Positions 41,344 to 50,551 of a stretch of DNA of 64,000 bases are shown piece by piece; the stretch's first letter is position 1; every line of letters starts with the position of its first letter. Position numbers and translations under genes: made by a program. The DNA lies in contig NZ_PNLB01000022.1 of the NCBI RefSeq assembly GCF_013822795.1, positions 1 through 64,000 of the forward strand, in the 5' to 3' direction. The stretch comes from Phenylobacterium sp. GTDB taxonomy: Bacteria > Pseudomonadota > Alphaproteobacteria > Caulobacterales > Caulobacteraceae. The notes below the pieces were generated by a model. It had not been told where the DNA came from, did not search any database, and saw only the letters and a program-made list of their open reading frames with translations.

Positions 41344-41371
41344 TTCAATGATGACAATAATCATTATTGAA
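41344..41371. promoter_or_regulatory. candidate TetR operator, AT-rich partial palindrome TTCAATGATGACAATAATCATTATTGAA
   Basis: Partial dyad in the TetR/tautomerase divergent region. Confidence 0.5.
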
Positions 41372-41411
41372 GTCAAGGCGGCGCTTGGGCCGCAAGCGAA
41401 GGACCTGTTCG

Positions 41412-41849
41412 ATGCCGCTTTGGAAAATCTATCACCCGGTCGGGGCGTTCAGCCTGGAGGACAAGAAGGGTCTGTCGGAGGCGATCACTGCGCTCTACGC
41501 CCGCGGCCTGCCGAAGTTCTACGTCGGAGTGGTGTTCCAGGAGGTCGCCGCCGACTCGTTCTTCATCGGCGGCGAGAGCGTCGACAACTTCGTGCGCATC
41601 TGGATCGACCACATCGCCCGAACCATGCCGACGCCGGAGATCCGGGCGAGGTTCATCCAGATGGTCGACGAGGCGCTGGCGCCCTACGTCCGCGATCGCG
41701 GCCTGAACTGGGAGTACCACATCGACGAGACGTCCTATGAGCTGTGGTCGATCCAGGGCTATCGCCCGCCGCTGCCCGGCACAGAGGACGAGATCCGCTG
41801 GCGGACGGAGAACCAGCCCAGTCCGGTGGGGCCGCGGGAGACGGTGTAG
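41412..41849 (+). CDS. tautomerase family protein (cis-CaaD-like)
   Basis: N-terminal Met-Pro (MPLWKIYHPVGAFS...), RIWIDHIART. Confidence 0.8.
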   Translation: MPLWKIYHPVGAFSLEDKKGLSEAITALYARGLPKFYVGVVFQEVAADSFFIGGESVDNFVRIWIDHIARTMPTPEIRARFIQMVDEALAPYVRDRGLNWEYHIDETSYELWSIQGYRPPLPGTEDEIRWRTENQPSPVGPRETV

Positions 41850-41879
41850 GGGAGGAGCCCCTGGCGAGCCTGATCAACC

Positions 41880-42017
41880 GGTGTCATCCCGGTTTGCGAA
41901 GCAAGACCGGGACCCATTCGCGCCGCCTGACAGAATGAGGCGAGGCTGAGCGGCCTTCTGATCCATTCGGTGTTCATGGGTCCCGGTCTTCGGCTGCGCC
42001 GAAACCGGGATGACACC
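41880..42017. repeat. long inverted repeat, arms 41880-41917 and 41976-42017
   Basis: GGTGTCATCCCGGTTT...AAGACCGGGACCCAT mirrored by ATGGGTCCCGGTCTT...AAACCGGGATGACACC. Confidence 0.85.
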
Positions 42018-42039
42018 TTGAGACCGGAAAAGGCGATCG

Positions 42040-42438
42040 TCAGACCGAGATGTCGATGATCATCGGTCTGGCCGGTTCGCCGCGCTTGGCTGACTCCGTG
42101 GCCTCGGCCTTGAGGGCTTGTTCCATCGCCTCCTTCACCAGGCGGGCGACTTCGTTCTCGACGGTGGCCGGATCGGCGTCGGGGTTGGCGGCTTTGACCT
42201 CGGCCTCGATCTTTGCCTTCAGCTTCTCGAGCTTCTGCTCCTGGGCCCAGGCGTAGATGCCCTTCTCCCGGATCTCGTCGAGGACGGCGCGTTGGCTGGA
42301 CTTGGAGAGCTCGGCCTTGCGCGCGGCTTCGGCCGCGGCGGAGGGTTTTGCCGAGTCGGTTTTGCCGAGCTGGCCGATCTTGCTCAGCGTATCGGTCGAG
42401 AAAAGGCTGTTGGCGAGGTTTGAACTGCCGACTTGCAT
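42040..42438 (-). CDS. small charged coiled-coil hypothetical protein
   Basis: MQVGSSNLANSLFSTDTLSKIGQLG...PARPMIIDISV; start at internal ATG. Confidence 0.55.
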   Translation of the reverse strand: MQVGSSNLANSLFSTDTLSKIGQLGKTDSAKPSAAAEAARKAELSKSSQRAVLDEIREKGIYAWAQEQKLEKLKAKIEAEVKAANPDADPATVENEVARLVKEAMEQALKAEATESAKRGEPARPMIIDISV

Positions 42439-42507
42439 GCGAACGCTCCTTGACTGGGCTAGGCTGGAGCAAAGGCCGGGCCAACCGGCGGTAGAGGAGG
42501 AAACGCG

Positions 42508-43110
42508 ATGAGTGCGCCGCCGAAGACAGTGCTTGAGGTCAGTCCCGAGGAAGAGGCGGCGATCCGCGCGGCGGTGCGCAGCGTCGGCGGGCCGGCGATG
42601 ATCATCGCCGGGCCTGAGCACGTCGCGGGGCTGACGGCGCTGTTGGCCGACCCGAAGGTGTCCGACCCGATCTACGATCTGCCGCGGCCGATCACGCACG
42701 CCAACGTCGGCCGCTGGGTCGAGGCGAGCGAGGCGCTGCGCCAGCAGGGCGAGTGCATTCTCAGCGTGTCGCTGGACGAGGCCGGGGAGGTCGCCGGCTA
42801 CTCACGGTTCACCGTCTGGCCCGACCGCTCGGCCGCGGAGATCGCCGGGGCGCGGCGGGCGGATCTGCAGAACTCGCACAGCGGCAAGTCGGGCGTGGCC
42901 CGCTCGATCGCCTTCATGTTCGAGCATCTGGGCGTGCGGCTGATCGCGCTGACCGCGGCGCTGGACAATGTGCGCTCGGCCGCCTCGATCGACGCGGCCG
43001 GGTTCCGGCGCATGGGCGAGATCGACAGCGTGCGGCCCGACGGGACGACGCGGCGCTCAATCTATTGGGAGCTGACGCGGGAGGAGTGGGTGCGCACCCA
43101 CCGGCTCTAA
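42508..43110 (+). CDS. GNAT family N-acetyltransferase
   Basis: NSHSGKSGVARSIAFMFEHLGVRLIALTAALDNVRSAASIDAAGFRRMGE. Confidence 0.82.
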   Translation: MSAPPKTVLEVSPEEEAAIRAAVRSVGGPAMIIAGPEHVAGLTALLADPKVSDPIYDLPRPITHANVGRWVEASEALRQQGECILSVSLDEAGEVAGYSRFTVWPDRSAAEIAGARRADLQNSHSGKSGVARSIAFMFEHLGVRLIALTAALDNVRSAASIDAAGFRRMGEIDSVRPDGTTRRSIYWELTREEWVRTHRL

Positions 43111-43114
43111 AGGG

Positions 43115-43408
43115 TCAGACGCGCAGGTCGACGACGGCGCCGGCCGGATCGCGGCCCTGCGCGGCGCGCTTGTCGGCGGCGCGCTGGGCGTCTTCCTCGA
43201 GGATTTTCTGAAAGTCGCCGGCGGCCATGCCGGCCAGGGTCTTTTTGAGCTTTTCTTCCTCTTCCGGGGTCAGCGTCCGGTCGGGCTTGGCCGGCTCCTC
43301 GATGAGCAGCTTGCCGGCGGTGTCGTCGCTTTCCTTGGCCTTGCCGGCCGGGGCGGCGAACTGCGGCTGGGCGTACCAGCTGGCGGGGCCGACGCTGCTC
43401 ACGGACAT
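43115..43408 (-). CDS. small charged hypothetical protein
   Basis: MSVSSVGPASWYAQPQ...AVVDLRV; clean ORF facing the GNAT gene. Confidence 0.5.
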   Translation of the reverse strand: MSVSSVGPASWYAQPQFAAPAGKAKESDDTAGKLLIEEPAKPDRTLTPEEEEKLKKTLAGMAAGDFQKILEEDAQRAADKRAAQGRDPAGAVVDLRV

Positions 43409-43494
43409 GGGGCGCTCCTGACAAATGGACGCCTGACGTTAAGCAAGTTTCAGGCCAAAAACCCTTGCGGCGTAAGCGATTGCGCGCGCGTAAA

Positions 43495-43526
43495 GAAAAG
43501 CGGCGGCCCCGTGAGGAGCCGCCGCC
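43495..43526 (-). terminator. rho-independent terminator for the SDR gene
   Basis: On minus strand GCGGCGGC-N10-GCCGCCGC followed by TTTTC. Confidence 0.75.
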
Positions 43527-43551
43527 TTGAAGTCCTAGGCTATCGCGAGGG

Positions 43552-44487
43552 TCAGCCGGCCTTGGCCGGGGCCGCGTCGCCGCCCTGGCTCGCCAGGGGC
43601 GGGCGCGAGAGCGGGGTGAACTTCGGCTCCATCTTCGGAATGGCTTCCGAGAGGATCGACTGCACCGTCCAGCCTTCTTCCTTGGTCACGGTCTCGACCG
43701 GACGCGGTTGGCTGTAGAGGATGATGTTGTCGCCCGAGGCGCCGAAAATCTGGCCCGAGACGCTGGCGGCGGCCGGGGTGATCATGGCGACGGAGAAGCG
43801 GGCCGGTTGGTCGGCGCGGATCTTCTCGGCCATCACGGCGCGGCGGGCCGCGGCGGCTTCGTCCTTCACCGGCACCGACTGGGTCATGCGGGTCCAGGCG
43901 ACCGGGGCCAGGCAGTTCGAACGCACGTTGTTGCGCGCGCCTTCCATGGCGATGATCCGCGACAGGCCGGCGATGCCCATCTTGGCCGCGCCGTAGTTGG
44001 CCTGGCCGATGTTGCCCAGCAGGCCCGAGGTCGAGGTGAAGAACATGTAGGCGCCGTCGTTCTGTTCGCGGAACAGCTCGATGGTGGCGCGGGCGACGTT
44101 GAACGAGCCGCGCATGTGGACGGCGATGACCGCGTCCCACTCGGCTTCGGTCATCTTGTGGAACATGACGTCACGCAGGATGCCGGCCGGATTGATGACC
44201 GCGTGCAGACCGCCGAATTCCTTCTTGGCCTGTTCGACCATGCCGTAGACGGCGTCGAGGTCGGTGACGCTGTCCGAGTTGGAAACCGCTTCGCCGCCCG
44301 CGGCGCGGATTTCCTGAGCGACCTGTTCGGCCGGACCCGCCGAGCCTTCGTCTTCGCCCTTCAGACCGCCGCCGAGGTCGTTGACCACGACCTTCGCGCC
44401 TTCGGCCGCCGCGATCAGCGCGCAATCACGGCCAATGCCGTTGCCGCCGCCGGTGACCAGAACAACTTTCCCTGAAAGTGAACCCAT
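43552..44487 (-). CDS. short-chain dehydrogenase (HSD17B4/multifunctional-protein-like)
   Basis: VVLVTGGGNGIGRDCALIAAAEGAKVVVNDLGG; ANYGAAKMGIAGLSRIIAMEGARNNVRSN. Confidence 0.93.
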   Translation of the reverse strand: MGSLSGKVVLVTGGGNGIGRDCALIAAAEGAKVVVNDLGGGLKGEDEGSAGPAEQVAQEIRAAGGEAVSNSDSVTDLDAVYGMVEQAKKEFGGLHAVINPAGILRDVMFHKMTEAEWDAVIAVHMRGSFNVARATIELFREQNDGAYMFFTSTSGLLGNIGQANYGAAKMGIAGLSRIIAMEGARNNVRSNCLAPVAWTRMTQSVPVKDEAAAARRAVMAEKIRADQPARFSVAMITPAAASVSGQIFGASGDNIILYSQPRPVETVTKEEGWTVQSILSEAIPKMEPKFTPLSRPPLASQGGDAAPAKAG

Positions 44488-44519
44488 CGATCAATCTCCC
44501 TAAAAGAATAGCGTCGTTG

Positions 44520-45779
44520 TTATTCGAGCCTGTCGGCCTTGCGCAAGGCGGGAAACAGTTTGGCCCAGAGGCCGGTGACGATCAACGCGGCGACGCCCCC
44601 GGAGACCGCGGCCGCGACCGCGCCCATGAAGCGGGCCGCGACGCCGGTGCGGAACTCGCCCAGCTCGTTCGACGCGCCGATGAACAGCGAGGAAACGGCG
44701 GCGACGCGGCCGCGCATCTGGTCGGGCGTGACGATTTGCACCAGGGTCTGGCGGACATAGACGCTGAGCATGTCGGCCCCGCCGAGCACGGCCAAGGCCA
44801 CCACCGACAGCCAGAAGGTCTGCGACAGGCCAAAGACGATGGTGGCGAGCGCGAAGATGGCGACGCCGACGAACATGATCGGGCCGGCGTTGCTGCGGAT
44901 CGGATTGGCCGCCAGCCACATCGCCACCAGGGTGGCGCCGATCGCCGGGCCGGCGCGCAGCATCCCGAAGCCCTCGGCCCCGACGTGCAGGATGTCGCGG
45001 GCGTAGACCGGCAGCAGGGCGGTGGCCCCGCCGAGCAGCACGGCGAACAGGTCGAGCGAGATCGCCCCGAAGACGATCTTGTTGTGCCAGACGTAGCCGA
45101 GCCCTTCCTTAATCAGGGTCCAGCGCGAGCCGGCCTGGGTCTCGGGCTTCGTGTTCATGGCGATCATCGACACCGTCAGCACCGCGATCAGGTAGAGGCC
45201 GCTGGTCGTGCCGTAGGCGACGGCCGGCGAGATCGAGACCAGGGCTCCGCCGAGCGCCGGGCCGATGATCGAGCCGCCCTGCCAGGCCAGCGAATTCCAG
45301 GCGATGGCGCGCGGCAGCAGGCTGCGCGGCACCAGCATCGGCCCCATGGCGGTGCCGGCCGGACCCATGAAGGCGCGGCTGATCCCGAACAGCACGGCGA
45401 CGCCGAGCAGCAGCGGAATGGTGGCGAAGCCGAACAGGCTGGCCGAGAGCAAGATCAGCACCGAGGCGATCTCGCCGGCGTAGCAGAGCTGGAGGATGCG
45501 CTTGCGGTCGTAGCGGTCGGCGGCCTCGCCGGCCCACAGCGCCAGCAGCAGCACCGGGATGAAGGTCACCAGCCCGATCATGCCGACATAGAAGGCCGAC
45601 TGGGCGACGCTGTGGGTCTGGCGGGCGACGGCGTAGACCTGCCAGCCGAGCGCCACGCTCTGGATCTGCACGCCGAGGGTCGATGCGACGCGCGTCGACC
45701 AGAACAGCATGTAGTCGCGGTGGGCGAGGAGCTCGCGGGCGGTGGTCGGCTGGTCGGAAGCTTCGGTCTGGTCGGACAT
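44520..45779 (-). CDS. MFS transporter (enterobactin exporter/EntS-like family)
   Basis: 12 TM pattern; LLALWAGEAADRYDRKRILQL. Confidence 0.9.
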   Translation of the reverse strand: MSDQTEASDQPTTARELLAHRDYMLFWSTRVASTLGVQIQSVALGWQVYAVARQTHSVAQSAFYVGMIGLVTFIPVLLLALWAGEAADRYDRKRILQLCYAGEIASVLILLSASLFGFATIPLLLGVAVLFGISRAFMGPAGTAMGPMLVPRSLLPRAIAWNSLAWQGGSIIGPALGGALVSISPAVAYGTTSGLYLIAVLTVSMIAMNTKPETQAGSRWTLIKEGLGYVWHNKIVFGAISLDLFAVLLGGATALLPVYARDILHVGAEGFGMLRAGPAIGATLVAMWLAANPIRSNAGPIMFVGVAIFALATIVFGLSQTFWLSVVALAVLGGADMLSVYVRQTLVQIVTPDQMRGRVAAVSSLFIGASNELGEFRTGVAARFMGAVAAAVSGGVAALIVTGLWAKLFPALRKADRLE

Positions 45780-46027
45780 GCGAGCTCGGCACTCGGGGAC
45801 TGCAAAGGCCGCGCAACTTGGACCGCGACGTCCTGCGCCGCAACGCGCGATTGACGCGGGCCCGTCATGGCCTTATGCGCCGCGCTTCCTGTGAACGATC
45901 TGGAACACGTCCATGCGACGCCAGCGACGAACCGGGCGCGCCCGCCGCGCCAGCTAGAGCCCCGCTCGCCGGCGCCGTTGCGCGTATGGCGGCGGACCCC
46001 GTCGCCTCCCGCATCGCAAAGACGTTC

Positions 46028-46513
46028 ATGATCGATCCCGCCGACCAGGCCCTTTCCTACACCCAAGAACAACCCGCCGACGCCGACGCCATCGAGGCGC
46101 TGCTGGACCATGCCTTCGGGCCGGGCCGCTTCGTGAAGTCGTCCGAGCGCGTGCGCGAGTTCGCCGAATTCCGCCCCGAGATGTCGTTCTGCGCGTGGGA
46201 CGGCGGCCGCCTGGTCGGGGTGGTGCGGATGTGGAAGGTGCATGTGGGCGCAACGCCCGCGATCTTCCTGGGACCGCTGGCGGTGCGCGCCGAAGGCCGC
46301 AAGTTCGGCGTCGGCGGCGAGATGGTGCAGCGCGCCTGCGCCGCCGCCCAGGCCGCCGGCTATCCGGTGCTGCTGGTCGGCGACGAGCCCTATTTCAGCC
46401 GCTTCGGGTTCTCGGCCGCGCCGTGCAAGGGCGTGCGGATGCCGGGGCCGGTGAATCAGCGCCGGGTGCTGGCGCGCGGCGTCGACCTGCTGGACGGGCC
46501 GGTCACGGCCTGA
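46028..46513 (+). CDS. GNAT family N-acetyltransferase (YhbS-like)
   Basis: FLGPLAVRAEGRKFGVGGEMVQRACAAAQAAGYPVLLVGDEPYFSRFGF. Confidence 0.9.
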   Translation: MIDPADQALSYTQEQPADADAIEALLDHAFGPGRFVKSSERVREFAEFRPEMSFCAWDGGRLVGVVRMWKVHVGATPAIFLGPLAVRAEGRKFGVGGEMVQRACAAAQAAGYPVLLVGDEPYFSRFGFSAAPCKGVRMPGPVNQRRVLARGVDLLDGPVTA

Positions 46514-47417
46514 GGAAGGCGGCGGTGATCGCCGCCAGCCCGGCCGGCTGGGTCACCAGGCCGACATGGTCGAGGCCAGGGACCAGCTGCACGCGGACCT
46601 TCGGATTGGCGGCCTGGAACTCCGGCGCGTAGCGGTCGGCATGGAACTGCTGATCCTGCGATCCGGCCAGAACGAGGATGGGCCGATCGGCGTCGCGTAG
46701 CGCCGAGCGGTGGTCGCGGACCCCATAGTTCATCGCCAGGCGATAGGAGTAGGCGGGCGTCATCAGGCTTGCGACCTGAGGCGGCACGGCGAAGCGCGCC
46801 ACTTCGGCCCCGTCCCAACCGTGCAGGCCAAGACGGTTGAGGCCCATGATGACGACGATGCGGGCGAGGTCGATCTGCGCCCAGCCGCCGCCGCGGCGTG
46901 CGATCTTCGAGGGGAACGGAATCGCCGGGGCGAGCGGCATGTACCGGTCGAACAGATCCTGATCGGCCCCGCCCGCGGTGCGCAGGGCGAAAGCCCCGCC
47001 GGCGGAGAAGCCGACGAGGGTGATGTCGGCGCCCGGATGCTCGCGCCGGACCACGGCGGCGAAGTCGGCCAGGTCGTCGTCGAGTTGGCCGACATAGGCG
47101 ATGTCGCCCTTGGGGCCTGATGCGCCGTGGCCGCGGACGTCGAGCGCGTAGACGCTGGCGCCCGCCGCGTTCAGCGACTTGGCGAGCGGGTTCATGGTCA
47201 GCGACTGTCCCGCCGATCCGTGCAGCAGGATCGCGACCCGGCGGCCGCCTGGATAGGCGCGGTAGGCAAGGGCTGCGCCGTCGCGCGCCTGGAAGCGCGA
47301 CAGGCGCGGCGCGCCGGTCGGATCGAGCGCCGGGGGCGCGGCCAGCGCCGCAAGGGGCGTGAGCGCCAGGGCGAGCAGGCCGCACAGCAGGGTGCGGAAG
47401 GGGAACTTCGGGGACAT
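46503..47417 (-). CDS. alpha/beta hydrolase (lysophospholipase-like)
   Basis: VAILLHGSAGQS, GHGASG, LVGFSAGGAFALR; signal peptide. Confidence 0.88.
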   Translation of the reverse strand: MSPKFPFRTLLCGLLALALTPLAALAAPPALDPTGAPRLSRFQARDGAALAYRAYPGGRRVAILLHGSAGQSLTMNPLAKSLNAAGASVYALDVRGHGASGPKGDIAYVGQLDDDLADFAAVVRREHPGADITLVGFSAGGAFALRTAGGADQDLFDRYMPLAPAIPFPSKIARRGGGWAQIDLARIVVIMGLNRLGLHGWDGAEVARFAVPPQVASLMTPAYSYRLAMNYGVRDHRSALRDADRPILVLAGSQDQQFHADRYAPEFQAANPKVRVQLVPGLDHVGLVTQPAGLAAITAAFLRP

Positions 47418-47499
47418 GGGGGCCTCTTCGAACGGGTCGTTCGGGAGGTCTGCGCGCGGCTGGGCGGCCGGTCTGGCCGATTTCGAAATCGGCCAGTCG

Positions 47500-48531
47500 C
47501 TATTTGGGGCGGGGCAGGGCCGCTCGGCGATAGGCGCTGGGCGTGACGCCGGTCTGCGCCTTGAAGGCGCGATTGAACGGGCCGATCGAGGAGAAGCCGG
47601 TATCGAGCGCGATCGTCAGGATCGAGACCTCGACCTGGGTGGGATCGGCGAGCGCCTGCTGCGCCTCGGCGAGCCGATAGCCGTTCACGAAGGCCGAGAA
47701 GTTGCGGTGCCCGAGACCGTCGTTGATCAGGCGGCGCAACTGGTGTTCGGCCATGCCCAGACGCGCGGCGAGGCTGCCGATGGTGAGGTCTTCGCGATAG
47801 ACGCGCTCTTCCGTCATCAGCTTCGCGAGACGTTCGGCCTGTTCGGGCGGCGGACTGCGGGCGGGGCGGTCCGGGCTGTACCGTCGATCGAAGAGATCGC
47901 GGGCCTGAAGGTTCAGCAGGCCCCAGGACACCGCCCCCAGGCCCGCCAGGACGGCGGAGATCGCCGCGACGCTCGCCAAGTCGGCGCGGGGCGAAGGCCC
48001 GTGCACCGCGAACAGCCCGGCGTTGAGCATGGTGGCGGCCGCGAGGCTGACGACGACGATCAGGCGAAGGCGCAGCCGGGCGTCGACCAGGTCGTCGCGC
48101 CAGCTGGCGAACACTTCGGTGAGGGCGCCGGCCGAGACCAGCAGAACCGCTGCGCTGACCGCCAGGCGCAGGCGGTTGGTCCACTCTGCGTCGAGTCCGG
48201 GGGCGGCCGCGGCGAAGCCGAGGGCGGCGATCGCGGTCCACGCCGCGCCATGCCAGGGTCGAAGGCGGAATGACGTCCGAAACAGCGAGGCCGCGAGGAG
48301 CCAGCCCACGACGGCGTTGCCGGCGCTGAGCGCCAGCAAGGCGGCGTGAAGCCAACCGGTGGTCGCCGCCAGGCCCGGCGCGGCGCACCAGGCGTGCGCT
48401 GCGACACCCAGCGCGAAAACCGCCGCCAGCCGGGCGCTTGCTCGCCCGTGATGGTCGCGCAGCACCAGCGCCGTAACCAGGACGGCGAGAACCGTGACGG
48501 CGCCGCGCAGCGCGATGTCGAGATCGGCCAT
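47500..48531 (-). CDS. membrane-anchored AraC family regulator
   Basis: Hydrophobic N-terminal half, C-terminal HTH (LTIGSLAARLGMAEHQLRRLINDGLGHRNFSAFVNGYRL...SSIGPFNRAFKAQTGVTPSAYR). Confidence 0.9.
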   Translation of the reverse strand: MADLDIALRGAVTVLAVLVTALVLRDHHGRASARLAAVFALGVAAHAWCAAPGLAATTGWLHAALLALSAGNAVVGWLLAASLFRTSFRLRPWHGAAWTAIAALGFAAAAPGLDAEWTNRLRLAVSAAVLLVSAGALTEVFASWRDDLVDARLRLRLIVVVSLAAATMLNAGLFAVHGPSPRADLASVAAISAVLAGLGAVSWGLLNLQARDLFDRRYSPDRPARSPPPEQAERLAKLMTEERVYREDLTIGSLAARLGMAEHQLRRLINDGLGHRNFSAFVNGYRLAEAQQALADPTQVEVSILTIALDTGFSSIGPFNRAFKAQTGVTPSAYRRAALPRPK

Positions 48532-48545
48532 GGGCGCCTGAGCTG

Positions 48546-48941
48546 TCAGCCCTTCCTGGGCTTCTTCTTCGAGGCGCTGTTGTGCGCCGCGGCGGCGGCG
48601 ATCAGGGCCTTGAAAGCCGTCTCGTCGAGGGCTGCGCCTTGCGGGATGTCGATGGCGCGGCGGGTATTGCCCTCAAGGCTGGAGTTGAACAGGCCGGCCG
48701 GGTCGTCGAGGGCCGCGCCCTTGGCGAAGGTCAGCTTGACGTAGGCCTTGTAGGTCTCGCCGGTGCAGATGATGCCGTCGTGGGACCAGACCGGCGTGCC
48801 GCGCCACTTCACCTCCTCAACCACTTCCGGGACGGCCTGATGGATCAGGCTGCGGACGTGGGCGAGGGTCTCTCCGCGCCAGTCGCCGAGCGCGGCGATG
48901 CGGGCGTCGATCTCGGCTGAGGCGGATTCGGGCGGCGTCAT
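48546..48941 (-). CDS. DUF1801-domain protein
   Basis: EVVEEVKWRGTPVWSHDGIICTGETYKAYVKLTFAKGAAL. Confidence 0.85.
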   Translation of the reverse strand: MTPPESASAEIDARIAALGDWRGETLAHVRSLIHQAVPEVVEEVKWRGTPVWSHDGIICTGETYKAYVKLTFAKGAALDDPAGLFNSSLEGNTRRAIDIPQGAALDETAFKALIAAAAAHNSASKKKPRKG

Positions 48942-49069
48942 GCTGGCGTGTCCTTCGGCGGCGGGCGCCACCTTGCGGCGAACGGCCCGTCGATGTCGAG
49001 CCGTGCGATCCCCGCAGCTTGTGGAAGAAGGACGTTGAGGCGACGCGCGCGGGTCCTTACCTTTGCTGC

Positions 49070-49645
49070 ATGGGAGAGACGACAACCAAGCCCGGCCTCG
49101 AGGGCGTGATCGCGGCGGCCAAGCAGGCGCCTGGACGCGGATTGCCGCCGGTGCACCTGTGGCACCCCGCCCACTGCGGCGAGATCGACATCGTGATCCG
49201 CAAGGACGGGACCTGGTTCCACGAGGGATCGCCGATCGGGCGCGAGGCGCTGGTGCGGCTGTTCTCGACCGTGCTGCGCAAGGATCCGGACGGCTTCCAC
49301 CTGGTGACCCCGGTGGAGAAGATGAAGATCACCGTCGAGGACGCGCCGTTCATCGCCACGCGGGTGGACCGCGAGGGCGAGGGGCTGAAGTTCCTGACCA
49401 ATGTCGGCGACGAGGTGGTCGCCGGGCCGGAGAACGAGATCCGGGTCGAGATGGACCCCGCCACCGGCGAGCCGCGACCGTATCTGCACGTGCGGCGCGG
49501 GCTGGAGGCGCTGATCGCCCGGCCGGTGTTCTACGAGCTGGTCGAGCTGGCGCAGGAGCGCGACACGCCCGACGGACCGCGCCTGGGGGTCGAATCGAAC
49601 GGCGCCTGGTTCCCGGTCGGCCCGGCTGGGGCCCACCAACTGTGA
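49070..49645 (+). CDS. DUF1285 family protein
   Basis: IDIVIRKDGTWFHEGSPIGREALVRLFSTVLRKDPDGFHLVTPVEKMKITVED. Confidence 0.9.
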   Translation: MGETTTKPGLEGVIAAAKQAPGRGLPPVHLWHPAHCGEIDIVIRKDGTWFHEGSPIGREALVRLFSTVLRKDPDGFHLVTPVEKMKITVEDAPFIATRVDREGEGLKFLTNVGDEVVAGPENEIRVEMDPATGEPRPYLHVRRGLEALIARPVFYELVELAQERDTPDGPRLGVESNGAWFPVGPAGAHQL

Positions 49646-50283
49646 GCCCGAGCGCCAAACCGGCCGAGCTGCGCGAGTGGATTTCCGGGCACCTCGATCC
49701 GCTGGATGCTGAACCGCCGAGCGCGACGGCTTCGGATTTCGACCTGGGCCCCAACGCCTTTCCGAACGAGCCGGTGAACCTGAAGCCGGCGGCGGTGCTG
49801 GTCGGGCTGATCGAGCGGCCCTACGGCTATTCGGTGCTGCTCACCCGGCGGGCCGACACCCTGCGCAGCCACACCGGTCAGATCGCGTTGCCGGGCGGCC
49901 GCCGCGACCCGGGCGAGACCAGCCCGGTCACGGCCCTGCGTGAGGCGCACGAGGAAGTCGGGCTGGCGCCGGACTATGTGACGCTGGCCGGGCTCTCCTC
50001 GCCCTACCGGACCGGCACCGGGTTCCTGGTGACGCCGGTCGTGGGGTTCATCCAGCCGGGGTTCTCGCTGACCCCCAATCCGGCCGAGGTCGCCGATATC
50101 TTCGAGACGCCGTTCGGGTTCCTGATGGACCCGGCCAACCACGAACGACATGAGCGCCAGGGACCTGACGGGCAGCTGCGCCGTTTCTACGCCATGACCC
50201 ACGAGGACCGCTTCATCTGGGGCGCGACGGCCGGGATGCTGCGGGCGCTCTATGACCGGCTCTATGGGGCGGCGGTTGCTTAG
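49642..50283 (+). CDS. CoA pyrophosphatase, NUDIX (NudL-like)
   Basis: GTG start overlapping the upstream stop; LPGGRRDPGETSPVTALREAHEEVGL Nudix box. Confidence 0.93.
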   Translation: MSPSAKPAELREWISGHLDPLDAEPPSATASDFDLGPNAFPNEPVNLKPAAVLVGLIERPYGYSVLLTRRADTLRSHTGQIALPGGRRDPGETSPVTALREAHEEVGLAPDYVTLAGLSSPYRTGTGFLVTPVVGFIQPGFSLTPNPAEVADIFETPFGFLMDPANHERHERQGPDGQLRRFYAMTHEDRFIWGATAGMLRALYDRLYGAAVA

Positions 50284-50551
50284 GGAGCTCGCCCCGCGGC
50301 TGCTGCTGATGGCGGCGCCGTTCGTCATCTGGTTCGTCTGGCGCGAGGTGGCGCTGCGCACGGGGCGGCCGATGGGCTCGACGCCCTGGACCTGGCTGGT
50401 GGCGATCGCCGGGGTGCTGCTGGCGATTTCGCTGCTGGCGACCGGCCTTTTCCATGGCGACAACCGCGGGGAGACCTATGTTCCTGCGGAAGTGGAGGCC
50501 GGCGGACACGTGGCGCCGGGACATTTCGAGAAGAAGGCGCCCGCACAGTGA
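50252..50551 (+). CDS. small inner membrane protein of unknown function
   Basis: Two TM helices; between and overlapping NUDIX and CCA transferase genes. Confidence 0.75.
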   Translation: MTGSMGRRLLRELAPRLLLMAAPFVIWFVWREVALRTGRPMGSTPWTWLVAIAGVLLAISLLATGLFHGDNRGETYVPAEVEAGGHVAPGHFEKKAPAQ

